Source of the DNA: Pristionchus mayeri | Taxonomy: Eukaryota > Nematoda > Chromadorea > Rhabditida > Neodiplogasteridae | Length of the DNA: 64,000 nt | Assembly: GCA_036245805.1 (NCBI GenBank) | Contig: BTRK01000004.1 | Location: 1,488,001 to 1,552,000, forward strand | Reading direction: 5' to 3' | Part shown: piece by piece, positions 1 to 13,340 of the stretch | Layout of the letters: the number at the start of each line of letters is the position of its first letter | Position numbering within the stretch: the first letter of the stretch is position 1 | The notes under the pieces: generated by a model | Seen by the model: the letters and a program-made list of their open reading frames with translations, nothing else | The model's database searches: none | What the model was told of the DNA's origin: nothing | Made by a program: the position numbers and the translations under genes

Positions 1-3000
1 CCCAATATCAGCACTCGGTATGAGAACTTCGCCAGCAAAAAAGTTGAGGGGGGTTGCAAAATAGTCATCCGAGGGTTGGTACGTTTTCTCGTGGAATGTC
101 TCTTAAGTTATTATAACACGTGTATCACGAGTCACTGGAGGTATGCGGGAACATTTTCAAAAAAGTTGTGCCTGATTTGAGTGATATTATAGTTGTAGAA
201 AAGATTTCGAGAAATAGTAGTCATTGGTTCAAGAGCCGGCTTTTATGAATTTACCGGTTTTGCTCCCGGCCACGCTGTATTTCAGCTCCCAGATGAGCTA
301 GAGATCTGGCATTGGTCTCGGAAAATTATTTCCAGCGACTTTTATGTTTAGTACAAGACGATTGGACAAATATTAAAAATATGATGAGCGAAAAACCACT
401 TTTAGCACTAAATTAAAAATGTTATGGATATCAAGCAGAAGAATGATACAGATTTTTAATGCAGAATATGAAAGAAGTATATGAGTATGATATAAAAATA
501 TAAAACCCAAATTCGGGATGGCTCCTACTTGGCAATTTTCAATCAAAGTCACGACTATGCGATATAAGAATGTTACATAATAGTAAATTGCGAAAATGGT
601 TATTCAAATGTGTCAGATTCAACATTATTCGACTGTTCCTGATGGAGTTAGATGACGTTGAAAAAACGCGAAATTTCGCCACTATCAAAAACGATTTTTC
701 GTCTTCCGAATTCTCCAAGTTTGAAAATTCGCAACTTAAGATTTTCGGTTCTATAGGCATCCATTCTAGGTAGGAATAATAGTAGCGACCAAGATGAGTA
801 AATGCTATCATTTTTGGCTGACCACTACTTTCCATTCAAATGATTGACGGGCTCAAACTTCCTATTTTCAAGTTGTCGGTTGGGAACATATTTAGATTTT
901 TCCTGAATTTTCTGGAACCGCTGCTTGTTTTTTGAACGAAAAATCATTTAATATTATATAAAAGTGAAATGAACCACAATACTTAAGTTTAGATGCTTTT
1001 CAAAACAAAAAAATCGAAATTTTCGAAATTCGAAATTTTTTTTCGGCTATTTTTTTTCTAGATAAATTCCTATCCACTAGGGTTGTATAGCATATTGCTC
1101 ATTTAGTTGATGGGTAAATCAACTCAATTGGTATACGATTATGCAAACTGTGTACATCAGGCTTATTATCGACATCTTCCACACTCGACTGCGGTGTAAG
1201 GCCATCGAATATTCTGAGAGGTCATTAAGCAATATTTTTTTGTGTCGCATGAGTTTTCAAATTGAGAAGTCGTCAAACAGCAAACAAGAATAAATGCGCG
1301 AGTCGAAAATAAGATTTGTGCATTTCTCTCGATTTGTGCATTTGTCATCCAATGAATACATGCTCGCACGAGAATCGACGAAAACATGAACTTGAGAATT
1401 ATCGAAGCTGGTGTTGATTGCGAGGAAAATGCGCTGATGAAGATAATTGGAGGAGAGAGATGTCTGGCGGTATCACTTTCTCACATCGATCCCTAGGCTG
1501 AAGTGGTTATATTCATTCAGCAGCCATTCAATTATAGTTGTTGTAAATATTATGGTTGGTTAATCGAGGGCGTTAACGAATCGCTACACTGTCTGCATCG
1601 TCTTGCCAATTCAGGGTGTTATTAGTGAAGACGATCTTCGAAAAGCACGCCTTTAGTGCTGATTCGATGCTCTTATCACAAGGAGAACGACGAACGCAAA
1701 CAGAACAGGAGAATGTGAGCTGAGGAGCGTCGCCTGAAGGGCAGATGGGGGCTATTTGGAATGGACGTCATCTCGTGATATGGATAGGATGAGGAGTTCT
1801 CACAGATAGAACGGGGATAGACGATAGAACCCAGAATCTAAAAGAACATTTCTTCTCTCCCACGCCCCCATGAGATGGCTACGCTAGATCATAGGATTGT
1901 TCAGAAACCAAGGATCATGAACCGGGAACGGAATAAAACCATTTATTGATCCCTCCTTCAGTCACGGTACAGACGGAGAAGGAGAATGTAGTTTTAGCCA
2001 AGTGGAGGTCGGATTTCGAGAGCTTGTGTAGTTGCGCTGAGGGGATCAGTGACCATACCGGGGTCAAGAAGATCATTCGAAGGAAGAGATGCACCAAGGG
2101 CAGTCTAGATACTAAGAGATGGCTGAATCGATCCTCAATTATCTAACCATAATTAATCAGAATCTCATTAGTGCTCGAGATGTCTCGGATTTTCTCAAGA
2201 TATCTTTCCTCGTCCATGTAAGGAGATACTACACAGGGTGTTCGCGAGAGCGTGCTTGGAAAAAAGCTTGGCGAGGCGAGAGGGAGGGAGTGGAGAGAGC
2301 GGCAAGGTGGATCCCCCCCCCTCCTCTAACGGCTCCATCCTTGGAGACGATGGAACAATCCCCCTTCGATTGAATGAATCTTCTAGCAGTTTCGGTTTCA
2401 TCGGAATATTTTGGTTATTCCAGCGTATTAGATCGCGATATTATTTGATCCACCCGTCTAGTGTTCTGCAGTTTATGAAAATATGACTTCTTTTATGTTA
2501 GATAGCTTTCCATCCGAACTAATTATCGAGCAGCTTTTAATAATATAGAGCTCGAAATTCCGATAATCGGTTAGTCCTCGTTCGGTTTGCGCATTCCCTT
2601 ACCGAAAACAGTGTTCATCTCATCGTTCCTCCATCATTCATAGCAGCTTGAAGTAGTAGACATAGATTAAAAATGGTCGGATGAAAACATTCCATATGAA
2701 AACCAAAAGAAATTATCTGCAGTTGTTTCGCTGAAGACGTTTTGGCAGTGTTGGAAGATACTGAATATGAGTAGTTTTTTATCATCCAACGTTGCCCATC
2801 CGAACCAATTCCCGTGGAACAATAGATTTCTGAAGCGCCCGGAAAAGGCCCTCAAGTCCAGCATTTTCCTTCGAACTCTGACTGATCTCAGCATGCTTTT
2901 CTTCCCCTTCTGCCTTTCCTCATTTCACCCCTGATCCCCTTCCCCTCCACTCCTTCTTCTGCTCAATTCAGGAACTGTCATCTTCCCTCTCTCTCCTATC

Positions 3001-3140
3001 TCCATACTCTATCGTCCACCCTCCCTCCGTCTTCCTCTCTCCTCTCTCTCGCCCGTCCCAGACCGGTTCCCGCGAGCCATCGCCCGAGGGCATAGGATTG
3101 CTCCAGACGCCACCCTTGTAGACAGCAGACGTCGTCGCTG
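1..3140. other. Upstream region without a recognisable gene
   Basis: No open frame here shows a family motif or convincing splice structure. The longest minus frames (539-835, 2667-2894) have no recognisable domain. AT-rich low-complexity sequence surrounds 1000-1060. The last 200 bases before the astacin start (about 2930-3110) are strongly pyrimidine-rich, which fits a promoter or a trans-splice acceptor region for that gene. Confidence 0.5.
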
Positions 3141-6100
3141 ATGATGGTGATGACCCACCGAACTACCACCGAACTCTTACTTCTGCTCGCCGCGTCTACA
3201 GTAACACTCGCGCTACCGTACGACTCGGCTCCGCTGGTGCCCTCGCAAGATGATGTGCTGATGAAGCGACAGTTTGACCGTGAGTACTCTTTCTCTTTCC
3301 AAAACATGCTACTAATGCATTTACATTGATAATGTTCATCCATTCAGTGAATTGCGCAATTTTACATTATCTATACAGTATTTTCAATCACCACCGTATT
3401 CCAGCCCTTGAATCAGTATAATTCATGGTGCTATTGCATATTGTAAGATGGATAGGCCAAGGTTCGGCGCTGTTGTTCCATGCGCTGACTGCCTTAGGCC
3501 CTTCGCCCTTTCTTCTCCAGCTTCGTCTCTTTCTTTTGCACTCCTCCAATCAGGGACAAACACTAGAGATCACGGAAAACGGAGAGACGACAGAGAAATC
3601 TGAGAATGCGCGCCACTCTCCATCCCTCTCTCCCCTCATCCTTTTCTAGTGCGCAAACAGAGCCGCTAATTGGAGGAATGGTGCCAAGGGGAGTGGTGTG
3701 AAACCCGGTTTCGTTTGGTCTTCTAAATCATGCGATCGAGAAACCACATCGGGATTGCGTGCCGAATTGATAGAACAAAAACGAGAAACAGACTCTTTGT
3801 TTCGCATACTCTCGTCTTCCCGTTTATGGAAACCGTCCAACAACAGAAATGCGACTCTCTTAAGAATAGTGCGAGTATCTTTCGAATGATTCGTCATTAT
3901 TAGCTCATGCCGATCTGGTGTCTGAGTCACCCGAACCTCTAGAAATTGTGCGCGGAATCAAACAGGAAACGCGTCTTCGTCCGTGTAAACTCGATCGAGT
4001 GATCACTTCAAGTGCCCGAGGGAGGGGAAATTTGGTAGATCAACGACGATTCCCCCTCCTTCCTTGCTCCCTCTGTTTGGTCATTTCCGGTGCCCTCAGG
4101 GGGGTCTCTGAGGAAAACACACCGGAACTGAAGACGAGAAAGGGGAGATTAGGAGGGAGAACCGGCATTGCTGGGAGATCAGAACACTACACGCTGACTT
4201 GAATCGGGGACAACAAATTGAGGGAGAAAATGAACGTTTTGTAGAATTTTCCGAGCGATATCTGCAGCCCGATGATTTTGATCTGGCAGACAAAACTCCA
4301 GGTGAGCCGAATTTGTCATTGTGCAGATATTTATCATTCAGTTAATTGGAAATATAATTGAAAATTCTTTGTTTGATCCATCATCCGACCGAATTGCGAG
4401 AGATTGGATTGAACTAACTAAGAGGGAGAGGTGGAATTTATCTGTAGTTGTATTCCTATCAGTTGATCGTCCCACTTCCGCGCAGTTGGACGCAGTGCAG
4501 AACTCGATGCTCTTCGAGGGAGACATTATGGGCATGCCCTCAGGCGAGTTTGACACGAAAGACCCGTTGAAAATAGGTCTGCACCATGCAGAGCGTGTTC
4601 GTTGATGTCTTTTTTCCGTGACTTGTTTTCTAAATAGTGACCGTTCGATAGACCTTATGTGATAATTTGGAGTTTTGTGGTCTATTTCCTCATTCTCACA
4701 ATCCCGTCCTACGGCGTAATTTTTTTCTGTAGTCTAGCTCGAATGTTGTTGCAGATGTCGCACATCTTCGTCGTCTTAGAGACGATCCGATGACCGATGA
4801 GGACGCCATCTTCAGCAGACCCGTGAGTACACTCTCATTCTACACACTCCCTGGATGACCTATGAGAGAGTTGGAAGGAAAAAATATGGCTCATCACCTT
4901 TTGCGACTAAAATGGTCCATCTTTCTAAAAAATTCTGCCATATCCTACGTAATATTATTAATTACATTACAGTACCACTCCTCGCTCAACCTCGTGACCT
5001 ACCCGGACAAGCTGTGGGCTGATGGGCGAGTGCCCTACGTGCTAGAGGAGGGCATGACCAAAGAGTGAGACCTTACTTACTCTTCCGTTTAGGAACATTT
5101 CGAGAATGGTTGAAGTCATTCTCATGGCTTTCTCTTTTCTCACTTGATCATTCCAATCGTCCTGTTCGACATGGATCTTTCATCCATTCTTGCTCTCGCT
5201 CATTGAACTTGTTGAAGCACCCGTATTGTGTACTATGAAATAAAAAAAATGACTTCCAGACAACGGGCTGCCATCGCCCAAGCCTTCGACGAGTACAAGA
5301 CGAAGACGTGCGTGCGATTCGTGCCGAGGGAAGATGACGACGAGGACTTCATCTACCTGAAGAGGAACGTCGCCTTCGGGTAAGTGCACAATATTGAATA
5401 CGCAGAGAAGGAATGAGAGTAACGGGAGAGATTTCCCACAAAGAGAGAAAACTCTCTATCCATTTACATGATCTTTCGCTAGTGGCTCTCTGCACGAATG
5501 TTGCTGTCGTTACGCCAACACGTTTTAGTGTTCTCTAGAAAAATCTGATCAAGAATGCATCAATGAGGAGAATATAATAGAATAGATTTATCACACCAGG
5601 CAGTAAGGCTCAGGTGAGGATGGGGCCGCATTCTTCATAAGCTACAATGAGGAGAAGTTGCGACTAATTTTCTAAAGCACAATAACTACATTAATTACAA
5701 TTGTAGTTGCTCCTCGTATGTGGGGCGAGCCGGCGGCAACCAGACCGTGTCACTCGAGATCGACAAATGCTTCTCCAAGGTTCGCACTATCACAATCCTT
5801 GATCTTTGTCTTCTAGCTTGTCTCTGATAGATGGAGAATGAACGCTTAACCAATAAACGCGTGTTTTCCAAGGTTCCCATTTGCTCTTCCTTCATGTTTT
5901 CGGATACACTCTGCTTTCTAATTTGCTGACTAGAGATGAGCGCCCACCCACTATGCGCGCTCCCTAAAGAAAGAGAGATCAAACAACATGCATTTGCTTT
6001 GATTCTTGCCGATCTTTTGGTGACTGCCATTGTTGGGGAGATCTCTTCATTGACTCTCATCAGAAAGAGAGGGCAGCATGCGGGACAGAAATATAATGGA

Positions 6101-9073
6101 ACCTTCAGTCGTAGATCTTTGATCTCCCTTTTCCAGGGAATCATCGCCCACGAGTTGATGCACTCTCTCGGGTTCTTCCACGAGCACTCGCGTACCGACA
6201 GGGACCAGTTCGTGCACATCGCCGATGACAACATCAGACAGGGTAAGTCAGTATTTGGGGTCAGAAATTTTTAGAGAGATCAATTGCACAGCGGTTGCCC
6301 ATGTGGCCTTGTGGTGTAGTGGTTATCACGTCTGCTTCACACGCAGAAGGTCGCCGGTTCGATCCCGGCCAAGAACTCTCTTTTAGCATTGTGTAATCTT
6401 CCCGCTTTTTTCAATGATCTATATTTTTCACCTTCTATTGTTGCTCATGAGGAAAAAGCTTGGGTAGAAAATAAACGCGAACAAATAAATGAAACGAATC
6501 ACCCTTGTTGGGCTACCGTTTAACAACTAATCCTTTGTTTTCAAAGGCAGCGGTAGCTTAGGTACAGCATATGTTTCACTCTATGTACAGTTCTAAAATG
6601 GCCCGATAGGAGACACACCCGATTTGCTCCAATACTATTTGAAAGAAAGGGATAGTCGGTGTCAGAAGATGAGCCCGAAGTAGGTTTTTAAATGCTTCAT
6701 TGTAGGCATGATGCGCAACTTCGAGAAGTACCCGCGCAAGATCATCGACCCGCTGGGAATGCCCTACGATTACGAGTCGGTGAGTGAGAAGAGCGATAAA
6801 GTGCCAAATTCATGATTCATTCGATACACCCTGAAGGTAATCGTAATGTGATCAAATGCAGGTGATGCACTACCACAAACTGGCCTTCTCCAAGAACGGC
6901 AATCCGACCATCGTGCCCAAGGTGAGATCGCCTTTTTGAGCAGTTTCATTTTGAAAAAAATAGCAGATCGAAAAAAAGATTGAAAAGCTCCTTTTTCAGG
7001 ACCCCCAAGCCGAGATCGGGCAGCGCTACAGGCTCTCGGTCACGGACGCGGCAAAGGTGAGACACCTTTTCCATTAGGATACAAGTTGCCTCCGGTATTG
7101 CCTGGGTCTGAGTGTCCGATCGCAGCATTGTCTTTCACTCTCTATAATATACAATTACGCATGAATTCATTTGCAGATCAACAAGCTGTACGCCTGCTCG
7201 GATAGCGAGATCGAGGAGAACACCGTAGTGACGGAGTCAACGACGAGGAGACCCAAGCCGACCACCATCAAGGCGTGCGTCAAGTCCCAACTATGTCCTT
7301 CTGTGGCCCAGTTTATGTTCCGGGGAACCAAACATTATGCATTGGTCATAATTATATCACAGTGCAAACTCTGGCTAGTCTTAATTGCCACGAATAGAAG
7401 TTGTAGCATTATAGTCAGAAATTCGACAAGGTTGCTCAGAAATGGGTGGAGCTTAAAATGATTATGAAGTGATAATCTTAGTAAGTCTCGGGGCACGACA
7501 TCGACTCGATGGCCGGCGAGGAAGACATCGACGACGACGACCGAAGAACCGACGACGACCGAGGAAGAAGAGGTGGAGGAGGAGGAGACGACCACGAGAA
7601 GAGCTACTACTCAGAGGTACTGGAGGACAAAGACAACTATGCTTATGTGATCGTTGACAAAATGAAGAATTTGCACGCTAGTTCACCATTACGAAGATCC
7701 AGATATCGGATTATTGGATGGCACTCTTCCCTGAGGATGAGTAAGAGAGGTTATCTTCATGGTATTCTTCCAGGCTGACGACGTCATCAAAGACGCGAAC
7801 GACATCCGACAGATGGACTAATAAGAAGACGACGACGTCGAAGCCAGAAGAGGAGACGACGGAGAGGAAGGAACGGGGCAGGAAGACCAGTCAGACGTTT
7901 TCCTGATCATATTTATTCACATTTTGCAATTTTGTATGTGCAGAAAAAAGCAAGAAATTACAATGAACATTATGGTGTTGTAAAGTAGCAGGCAGCAGAC
8001 GTCATTTTGAGTGTATATGCGGAACGAGAAAATAATTTTCAGAATGCGTGGATCTCAATGCGCACTGCGATATGTGGGAGACGCTCGGGCACTGCCAGCA
8101 CTCGACGAAATACATGGCACACTACTGCAGGAAAAGCTGTGGAATGTGCGACAAAGGTACGTTAGCTGAGTCGATCGGTGTTATCGCGAACTGACTTTCC
8201 TCGACCTTAACTGATTGAACAGTGTTTTCCCGCAAAAAAATAACCAATTTAGCGATGCAATGCTCTTGTTTCTCAGATTCCGAGCTGGTGAGTCGTCCGG
8301 AGACATCATCATCTGCTCCTACGACGACTGTCAGGAGCACGACGAAGACAACGACGCCCGATCCGCCCACCACGCATAAGAGAACGAGGAGGTAAGAGTA
8401 TTGATTCGAACCGATATTTTCCTCTGATCTTCCTCAAACGAGACTTTGTGTGTTGGATAGACAGATTACACATTTTACACTCAAAATGTCTTGTTAGTAC
8501 TTCAAGTGCCGGAGATCAATTTTTGCAAGTTCGAATTAGAAAATTGGATCACAATCTCTTCATTGTTCTCCATAAACCGGTGGAGTTGCGAGAGAGTGTG
8601 TAGAACAACAAAATATGTTCGCTCTAGTGGAGTTGAGAGTAAGGGAAATAAGCACAATTGATTGAATGGACAATCATAGGCCGTTCCCGTACGTCTTCGG
8701 TAGCTCGTCGACGACTACTGAGAAGCCCACGACAACGACGACGACAGAGAGCACGACGACGACCGCGCGACGAAGAGGTTCGACAATTTATCTGTAATTC
8801 CATCTCGGCACTCATGATGCTTTTTGATTCGAAAATCGTTCCTCTTCAGTGCAAATTCGTCACATAATGTAAAACATCGTTCAAGTTTTTGACTGAAAAA
8901 TTTCTAAATTCCCAGCCACTACGACGATTTCCACCCGCAACTCCGGCTCCTCATCCGTCTGTCGCGACAAGAACCTCTTCTGCTCGTACTGGGCCAAGAT
9001 CGGCGAGTGCTCCTCTGAGAGCAAGTTCATGCGCATCTTCTGCAAGAAGTCGTGCGGCAGATGCGAGGAATAG
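3141..9073 (+). CDS. Astacin (M12A) metalloprotease with two ShKT domains, NAS family
   Basis: Secreted zinc endopeptidase of the nematode astacin (NAS) group. Seventeen exons fit: 3141-3279, 4245-4301, 4755-4822, 4973-5064, 5260-5379, 5707-5779, 6137-6242, 6706-6779, 6862-6921, 7000-7056, 7177-7274, 7482-7616, 7774-7889, 8043-8156, 8277-8391, 8680-8777, 8916-9073. They sum to 1680 nt (559 aa) with all phases agreeing. Exon 1 holds a Leu-rich signal peptide, exons 2-3 the propeptide. The catalytic domain shows GCSSYVG, the zinc helix [15 protein letters not shown] (7th exon), and the Met-turn VMHY (9th). It ends in INKLYAC. Thr-rich linkers carry two six-cysteine ShKT modules (exon 14 and last exon), each ending SCGxC. 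There is no EGF or CUB module, which suggests the ShKT-bearing NAS subgroup. The first of three nearby Met codons was chosen; 3144 or 3150 are possible. No lesion was seen. Confidence 0.95.
6305..6376 (+). tRNA. tRNA-Val (CAC)
   Basis: This 72-nt cloverleaf lies inside intron 7 of the astacin gene on the same strand. The anticodon stem TCTGC/GCAGA is perfect, with loop TTCACAC and anticodon CAC. The T stem GCCGG/CCGGC encloses TTCGATC. The D arm matches tRNA-Val (GTGTAGTGGTTATCAC). The acceptor stem pairs at only five of seven positions (mismatches at 2 and 3), so it may be a decaying copy. A TTTT run follows at 6381-6384, as for a Pol III terminator. Confidence 0.8.
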
Positions 9074-9180
9074 GCCCCGCCCCCTTTGTCCCGCCCCTTT
9101 GACCCGCCTCCTTTGAATAGCCTGCCCTTGCCAGCGAGACGCTAATCCCCGTGTGATACCAACTAAATTATTATGCTTTT

Positions 9181-9240
9181 CAGTTTACAGTAATAATCGT
9201 GCACCTCCCGTGACGGGTACTTGAATTGATTTGATGGTTA
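9181..9240 (+). repeat. Copy 1 of a motif shared with 13276-13340
   Basis: About 60 bases centred on GCACCTCCCGTGACG followed by GTACTTGAA recur at 13276-13340. Both copies lie 110-135 nt downstream of a stop codon on the same strand, of the astacin and of chemoreceptor A respectively. Confidence 0.6.
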
Positions 9241-9265
9241 AAGATAATGAATAATCACGCTGTGA

Positions 9266-9271
9266 AATAAA
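9266..9271 (+). promoter_or_regulatory. Polyadenylation signal AATAAA of the astacin gene
   Basis: A canonical AATAAA lies about 190 nt downstream of the astacin stop codon, in AT-rich sequence. No other good candidate lies between. Confidence 0.6.
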
Positions 9272-10079
9272 TTGTAAAATTTACGAAATGATTTCGAATT
9301 GGCAATTAAAGTAAAAAAACCAGAAGATTCAAGCAGTGTCTATCGAAAATTCCAACTTTTCCTTGCTGTTCCAATCAATTGGACGATCCTCCCCCTTCAC
9401 ACCACCATCGACCTCTAGACATACTAGAAGACGTCGGTCACCAGTACGAGGATAACATCATCCTTTTGAAGAAAGAATTGAAGAAAGAACTCTCCGGAAA
9501 CACCAATGTTAGAATTTAAAAAAAATAGGTTTTTCTCTGAAAAGTTTGATGAACTACCCAGGATTTGAAATTTTTTTGATACATTTCGAAGCTATAATGC
9601 TAGGGAATCTAACACAACATGTAAATACTGTCAGAAATTGGCGTTAGCTGCCTATGTGTCCGTTGTGCCAGAGTGTATTCGAGTCTAGCTTTTCATATTT
9701 AGGATGAGAAGAAAAATACAATGAGCTTCGATCTATACGATTGTGAATGCCCTTATTCTCTTGGAATATCGCTCGCATTATTTATGTCATTGCTATATCC
9801 CCCCCATCGAAAATAAGAAAAGCGACAACAGTAGTGCGCCTCTTTGTATCTCTTACAGTCATGCATATTTTCGAGCAAAGGTGACATGTGCTTAGGACTT
9901 CTGGATAAATCTGTTTTTTGAGCATTGTACTCATATTCGTGTCCACAACGTTAATATAATATGAATTGATAATTATTCTATTACAATGATATTAATGAGC
10001 ACATAAAATGGAAATTCATATGTTAAATTCGCAGTTTTCTAAAAAGAGCGAAGCTTAAAACACAATATCCCTCTAACCA
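9272..10079. other. Intergenic, nothing recognised
   Basis: AT-rich sequence between the astacin 3' end and a foldback repeat. No coding frame or repeat unit was seen. Confidence 0.5.
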
Positions 10080-10383
10080 GGAATGGCCGCTAGGGTAAGT
10101 TGGAATTTAGAACGAGACCCTGCGGGATCGAAAGAGGAACAAATTCGAGGAACTTCTACGTTTCCCATATCTGCTGAAGGCCAATGTGGACGGCTGCGTG
10201 GTAATGGAATTTCGGAATATAGCATGAAAAATTGACGGTTTTGAACCTCTCCCCACTATGAGCGCAGACATCCACAGTGGTCTTCTGCAGATATGAAAAA
10301 CATAGAAGTTCTTAGAATTTGATCCTCTTTCGATCGCGCTAGGTCTTGTTCAAACACTCCAATATACCCTCGCGGCCTTTCCT
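10080..10383. repeat. Small foldback (palindromic) repeat
   Basis: The left end (GGAATGGCCGCTAGGG) is the imperfect reverse complement of the right end (CCCTCGCGGCCTTTCC). Pairing continues inward over about 120 bases per arm, including GATCGAAAGAGGA against TCCTCTTTCGATC. The two arms are clearly diverged. No clean target duplication was identified. Confidence 0.65.
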
Positions 10384-10736
10384 TGTAAGTAATCTAGTCC
10401 TCTCTTCACCCCTTCCATAATTTCCCCTACGATCTCAAAAATAATATTCAAGGAATAAAACATTAACACCATGATAAACATTGGTATGACTACGCGCTAA
10501 AAACAATATAAATAACGCGCATGTTCATGGTTGGTCGTTGAGAATTGATCATTGCTCTTAATTGGTTGTGTATCGAGATTCCCCTTTCGATCCAATTGTA
10601 TCTCTCCCACGTAAAAATTGAGGTTATTTTTTTATAGTTTTTGTATTGTTTTCTGCTTTGTCACCTCTTAAAAGGGTTTATATTCTTCAGTCCCTGATTT
10701 CACTCTTAAAACATACCCAAGTTGAAACACCAACGA

Positions 10737-13143
10737 ATGACAACTCTTAACTTCAATCGCAGTAGGCATTCATTTTACAAATGTATTAACATACCTTTTT
10801 ACTAAATTAATCTTTGTTAATAATATCCGTATTATCTGCGATAATGCCATCACAATCCATCCTCTTGCAGCCATTGTGATGAGGAACCTGGGGTTGGATT
10901 CATTTTGGCTCTCTTTCACGCCAATATTTCAGCATGTATCCGGTATAAATTCGAACTTGACTAACTACAGCAAAATGCAAACATCTGAATTTACATCTGA
11001 AATTATTTATCCTACATTATTCAACGCTTATAGGGGCAATCACAGTTCTTCTCAGTGCTATTGTAATCTATTTGATGATCAGAAAAACGCCGCTATTGGG
11101 AAAACCGTTGGTGCGCTACTTGATTCTCATACAGGCGAGTGGATATTGTATACAATTATACAAACTGGGTGAAAAATTCGAAATAAGAAGATCCCTTGTC
11201 ATAATGTGGCTTAATTCTTGGATGGATTCATTCTACTCTACAACTGTTCGTCCAAAGCTTTACATGCCTCACTATTGTCTTTGAGATTGCTTTTATAACG
11301 CAATCAGTGCTCCATAGCCATGACAAGGATTACCGAGTATACCATTTTGTATTTCAGATGAGCATCCTGATAAATGACATGTGCTTTGGCGTCATCTTCA
11401 CCCTCGTTCCTCAGGCTCCCCTGCCTGCGACGCTATGCAGCGGGATTCTGTGCGGGTCGCAGGCTCAGAAACACATCGGCACAGTGAGTTTATATTCACT
11501 TTGGATACAAGCGAAATGGTTAGACATTTTTCTTGAGCGAGAAAAAGAAAGACTGGGAAACGTATATTGATGTTATCAAAAACAATGTTTTTTTTTCCGG
11601 TGCTGTTGTTGCAAGGAATCGGACAAGTGGCGCTTTCGGTCAATCTCACCCTTCACTTCAAGTACACCTCCATCGCACAAATGACCAATCGGAGAATCAT
11701 CACTGTCTGTTCCCTCCTCATATTCCTTGCTAGTATTAGTCAATATAATATTATACAAAGTCGTTGGGCAAACCGGCTACGAGTAATCACAGTAGGGCGC
11801 CAATATAATTTATTTACATCGAACCTAGGAAAATAACAAATTACAGAATGCTGAGAAGATCGCAGTGCGTTTCTTTTTCTTGGTGAATTATACATGGCCT
11901 GTCGCCTTAATGGCCCTTGCTGGCTCCTGCCAAGATGATCTGCACGCTTTCCTGGTAGAGGAGGTAATTTGTCGTGATTATGCGAGGAACCATCTCCACT
12001 CGCCATTCCGAAACATGGGGGACAGCGAGGGACAAGGTTGCAATTCTTGCTCGTACCCTAGTTCTCAGTTCGGTTATACATTGCATTTAATCTGCAAAGG
12101 ACAATAGAAGTTTTAGTATTTTACATATTCTTTGAAATTCGTGTCATGTGTGCATTTCGTGAAAAATAATCACGACTTGCCATGCTTTAGCACCAATTCA
12201 CACTAGCGACAATGATGGAGAGCAACAGCGATCTACGCGGACTGTCGTATTCATTTCGGGGGTTCTTGTACATGCCACTTTCCACCGTTCTTCTTATAGC
12301 TAACGTGAGTAGCACTAGGCCGAACGATTATATCAGATGCGGTATTGAACAATGGTTCTCATAAAAGAGAGAAAGGGTGCTCTAGAATTTCTTAAATCGC
12401 TTCAAAAAGCAACAACATATCAGGCAAGCATTGTCGGACTCGGCAGTTGCTCATTCTTTGTGTACCAAACTATTGCTATGCTTTCGAAACAAGTGAGTTA
12501 CATGACTACTTTTTTTAGTATCAGCAACTGCGAATACAGCTAAATCATTCCGCAAAATCGTTATTTACAGACGGTATTTATGAGCGATCGGACGAGACGA
12601 ATGCAGTTAACTTTCTCGAAGACGCTAGCCATCCAGGTTGGAAAATTATAGTTTACGCATTTTTAAACACGGATTAAAAAGGAGGATTACAACATGAAAA
12701 CATTCTAAATTTAGCTGACCGTACCAGTTGTAACCCTACTCGTACCTACTGTCGCCTGCATTATTGGCTCATCCATGCACTGGTTCAATCCAGGTTAGCG
12801 TATTTCTGAAAAATGTTGCGTAATTTGGTAACCGATTCGTCATCCGGCTAAAACGGTATTTTTTCTCAGGGCAGATGAAAAAAATTCGTCGCGCCTCGGG
12901 CGTAGATAAATTATTATTATTATTATTATTAGATGAACGTGCTACTGTGCCTGATGCTTTGCCATTCGGGAATCCATTCGATATTTCTCGTTGCAACCAC
13001 GCCGAGCTATCGTTCTGCTTTGATGTGCGTTTCATTTTTTTGGGATGTTTACAATATTTGACAGCGGTTGAAATTAATTTTTCAACTCTTCCTTTAAACG
13101 AAGCAAAGGAAGCGCCTTCATCTCCAAGAATCTGGCCAAATAA
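10737..13143 (+). pseudogene. Chemoreceptor A, Srh/Sri-like 7TM GPCR (damaged)
   Basis: Exons can be laid out by comparison with its inverted paralog B: 10737-10761, 10871-10942, 11034-11134, 11358-11483, 11600-11704, 11847-11963, 12191-12304, 12424-12492, 12571-12636, 12715-12793, 12870-13025, 13086-13143. Recognisable parts are TM1 followed by KTPLLGKPLVRYLILIQ, the loop MSDRTRRMQLTFSKTLAIQ before TM6, and the C-terminal HSGIHSI...TTPSYR typical of the Str superfamily (Srh/Sri type). Three lesions are visible. The acceptor before 11600 reads CG instead of AG. A 51-bp insertion plus a 7-bp duplication shifts the frame in exon 11. The last acceptor reads AA (13084-13085). The intron after 11134 starts with GC. 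Protein length would be about 330 aa. Subfamily assignment is from memory of motifs. Confidence 0.75.
12880..12930 (+). mobile_element. Short retroposed fragment inserted in an exon of chemoreceptor A
   Basis: Paralog B lacks these 51 bases. They end in a (TTA)n tract and are flanked by the 7-bp direct repeat AGATGAA (12873-12879 and 12931-12937). The core CGGGCGTAGATAA recurs at 60471-60483, where it is followed by (AT)n. The layout fits the 3' end of a non-LTR retrotransposon or a SINE. Confidence 0.6.
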
Positions 13144-13275
13144 ATGCTACATTTTTAAAGAGATGTGATTTCGAAAGATTTTCATCTCTCTCTCTCTCTC
13201 TCCCTCTCGATCACCAGAATAAAATTCGCGTATCACAACAAAATCCAAGATCAATATGAAATTGTTATGTTTTCA

Positions 13276-13340
13276 GTTTTCAGTATTAATCATGCACCTC
13301 CCGTGACGTGTACTTGAACAGTCTTGATGGATAAAGAATC
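13276..13340 (+). repeat. Copy 2 of a motif shared with 9181-9240
   Basis: See the copy at 9181-9240. This copy lies about 133 nt downstream of the stop codon of chemoreceptor A. Confidence 0.6.
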
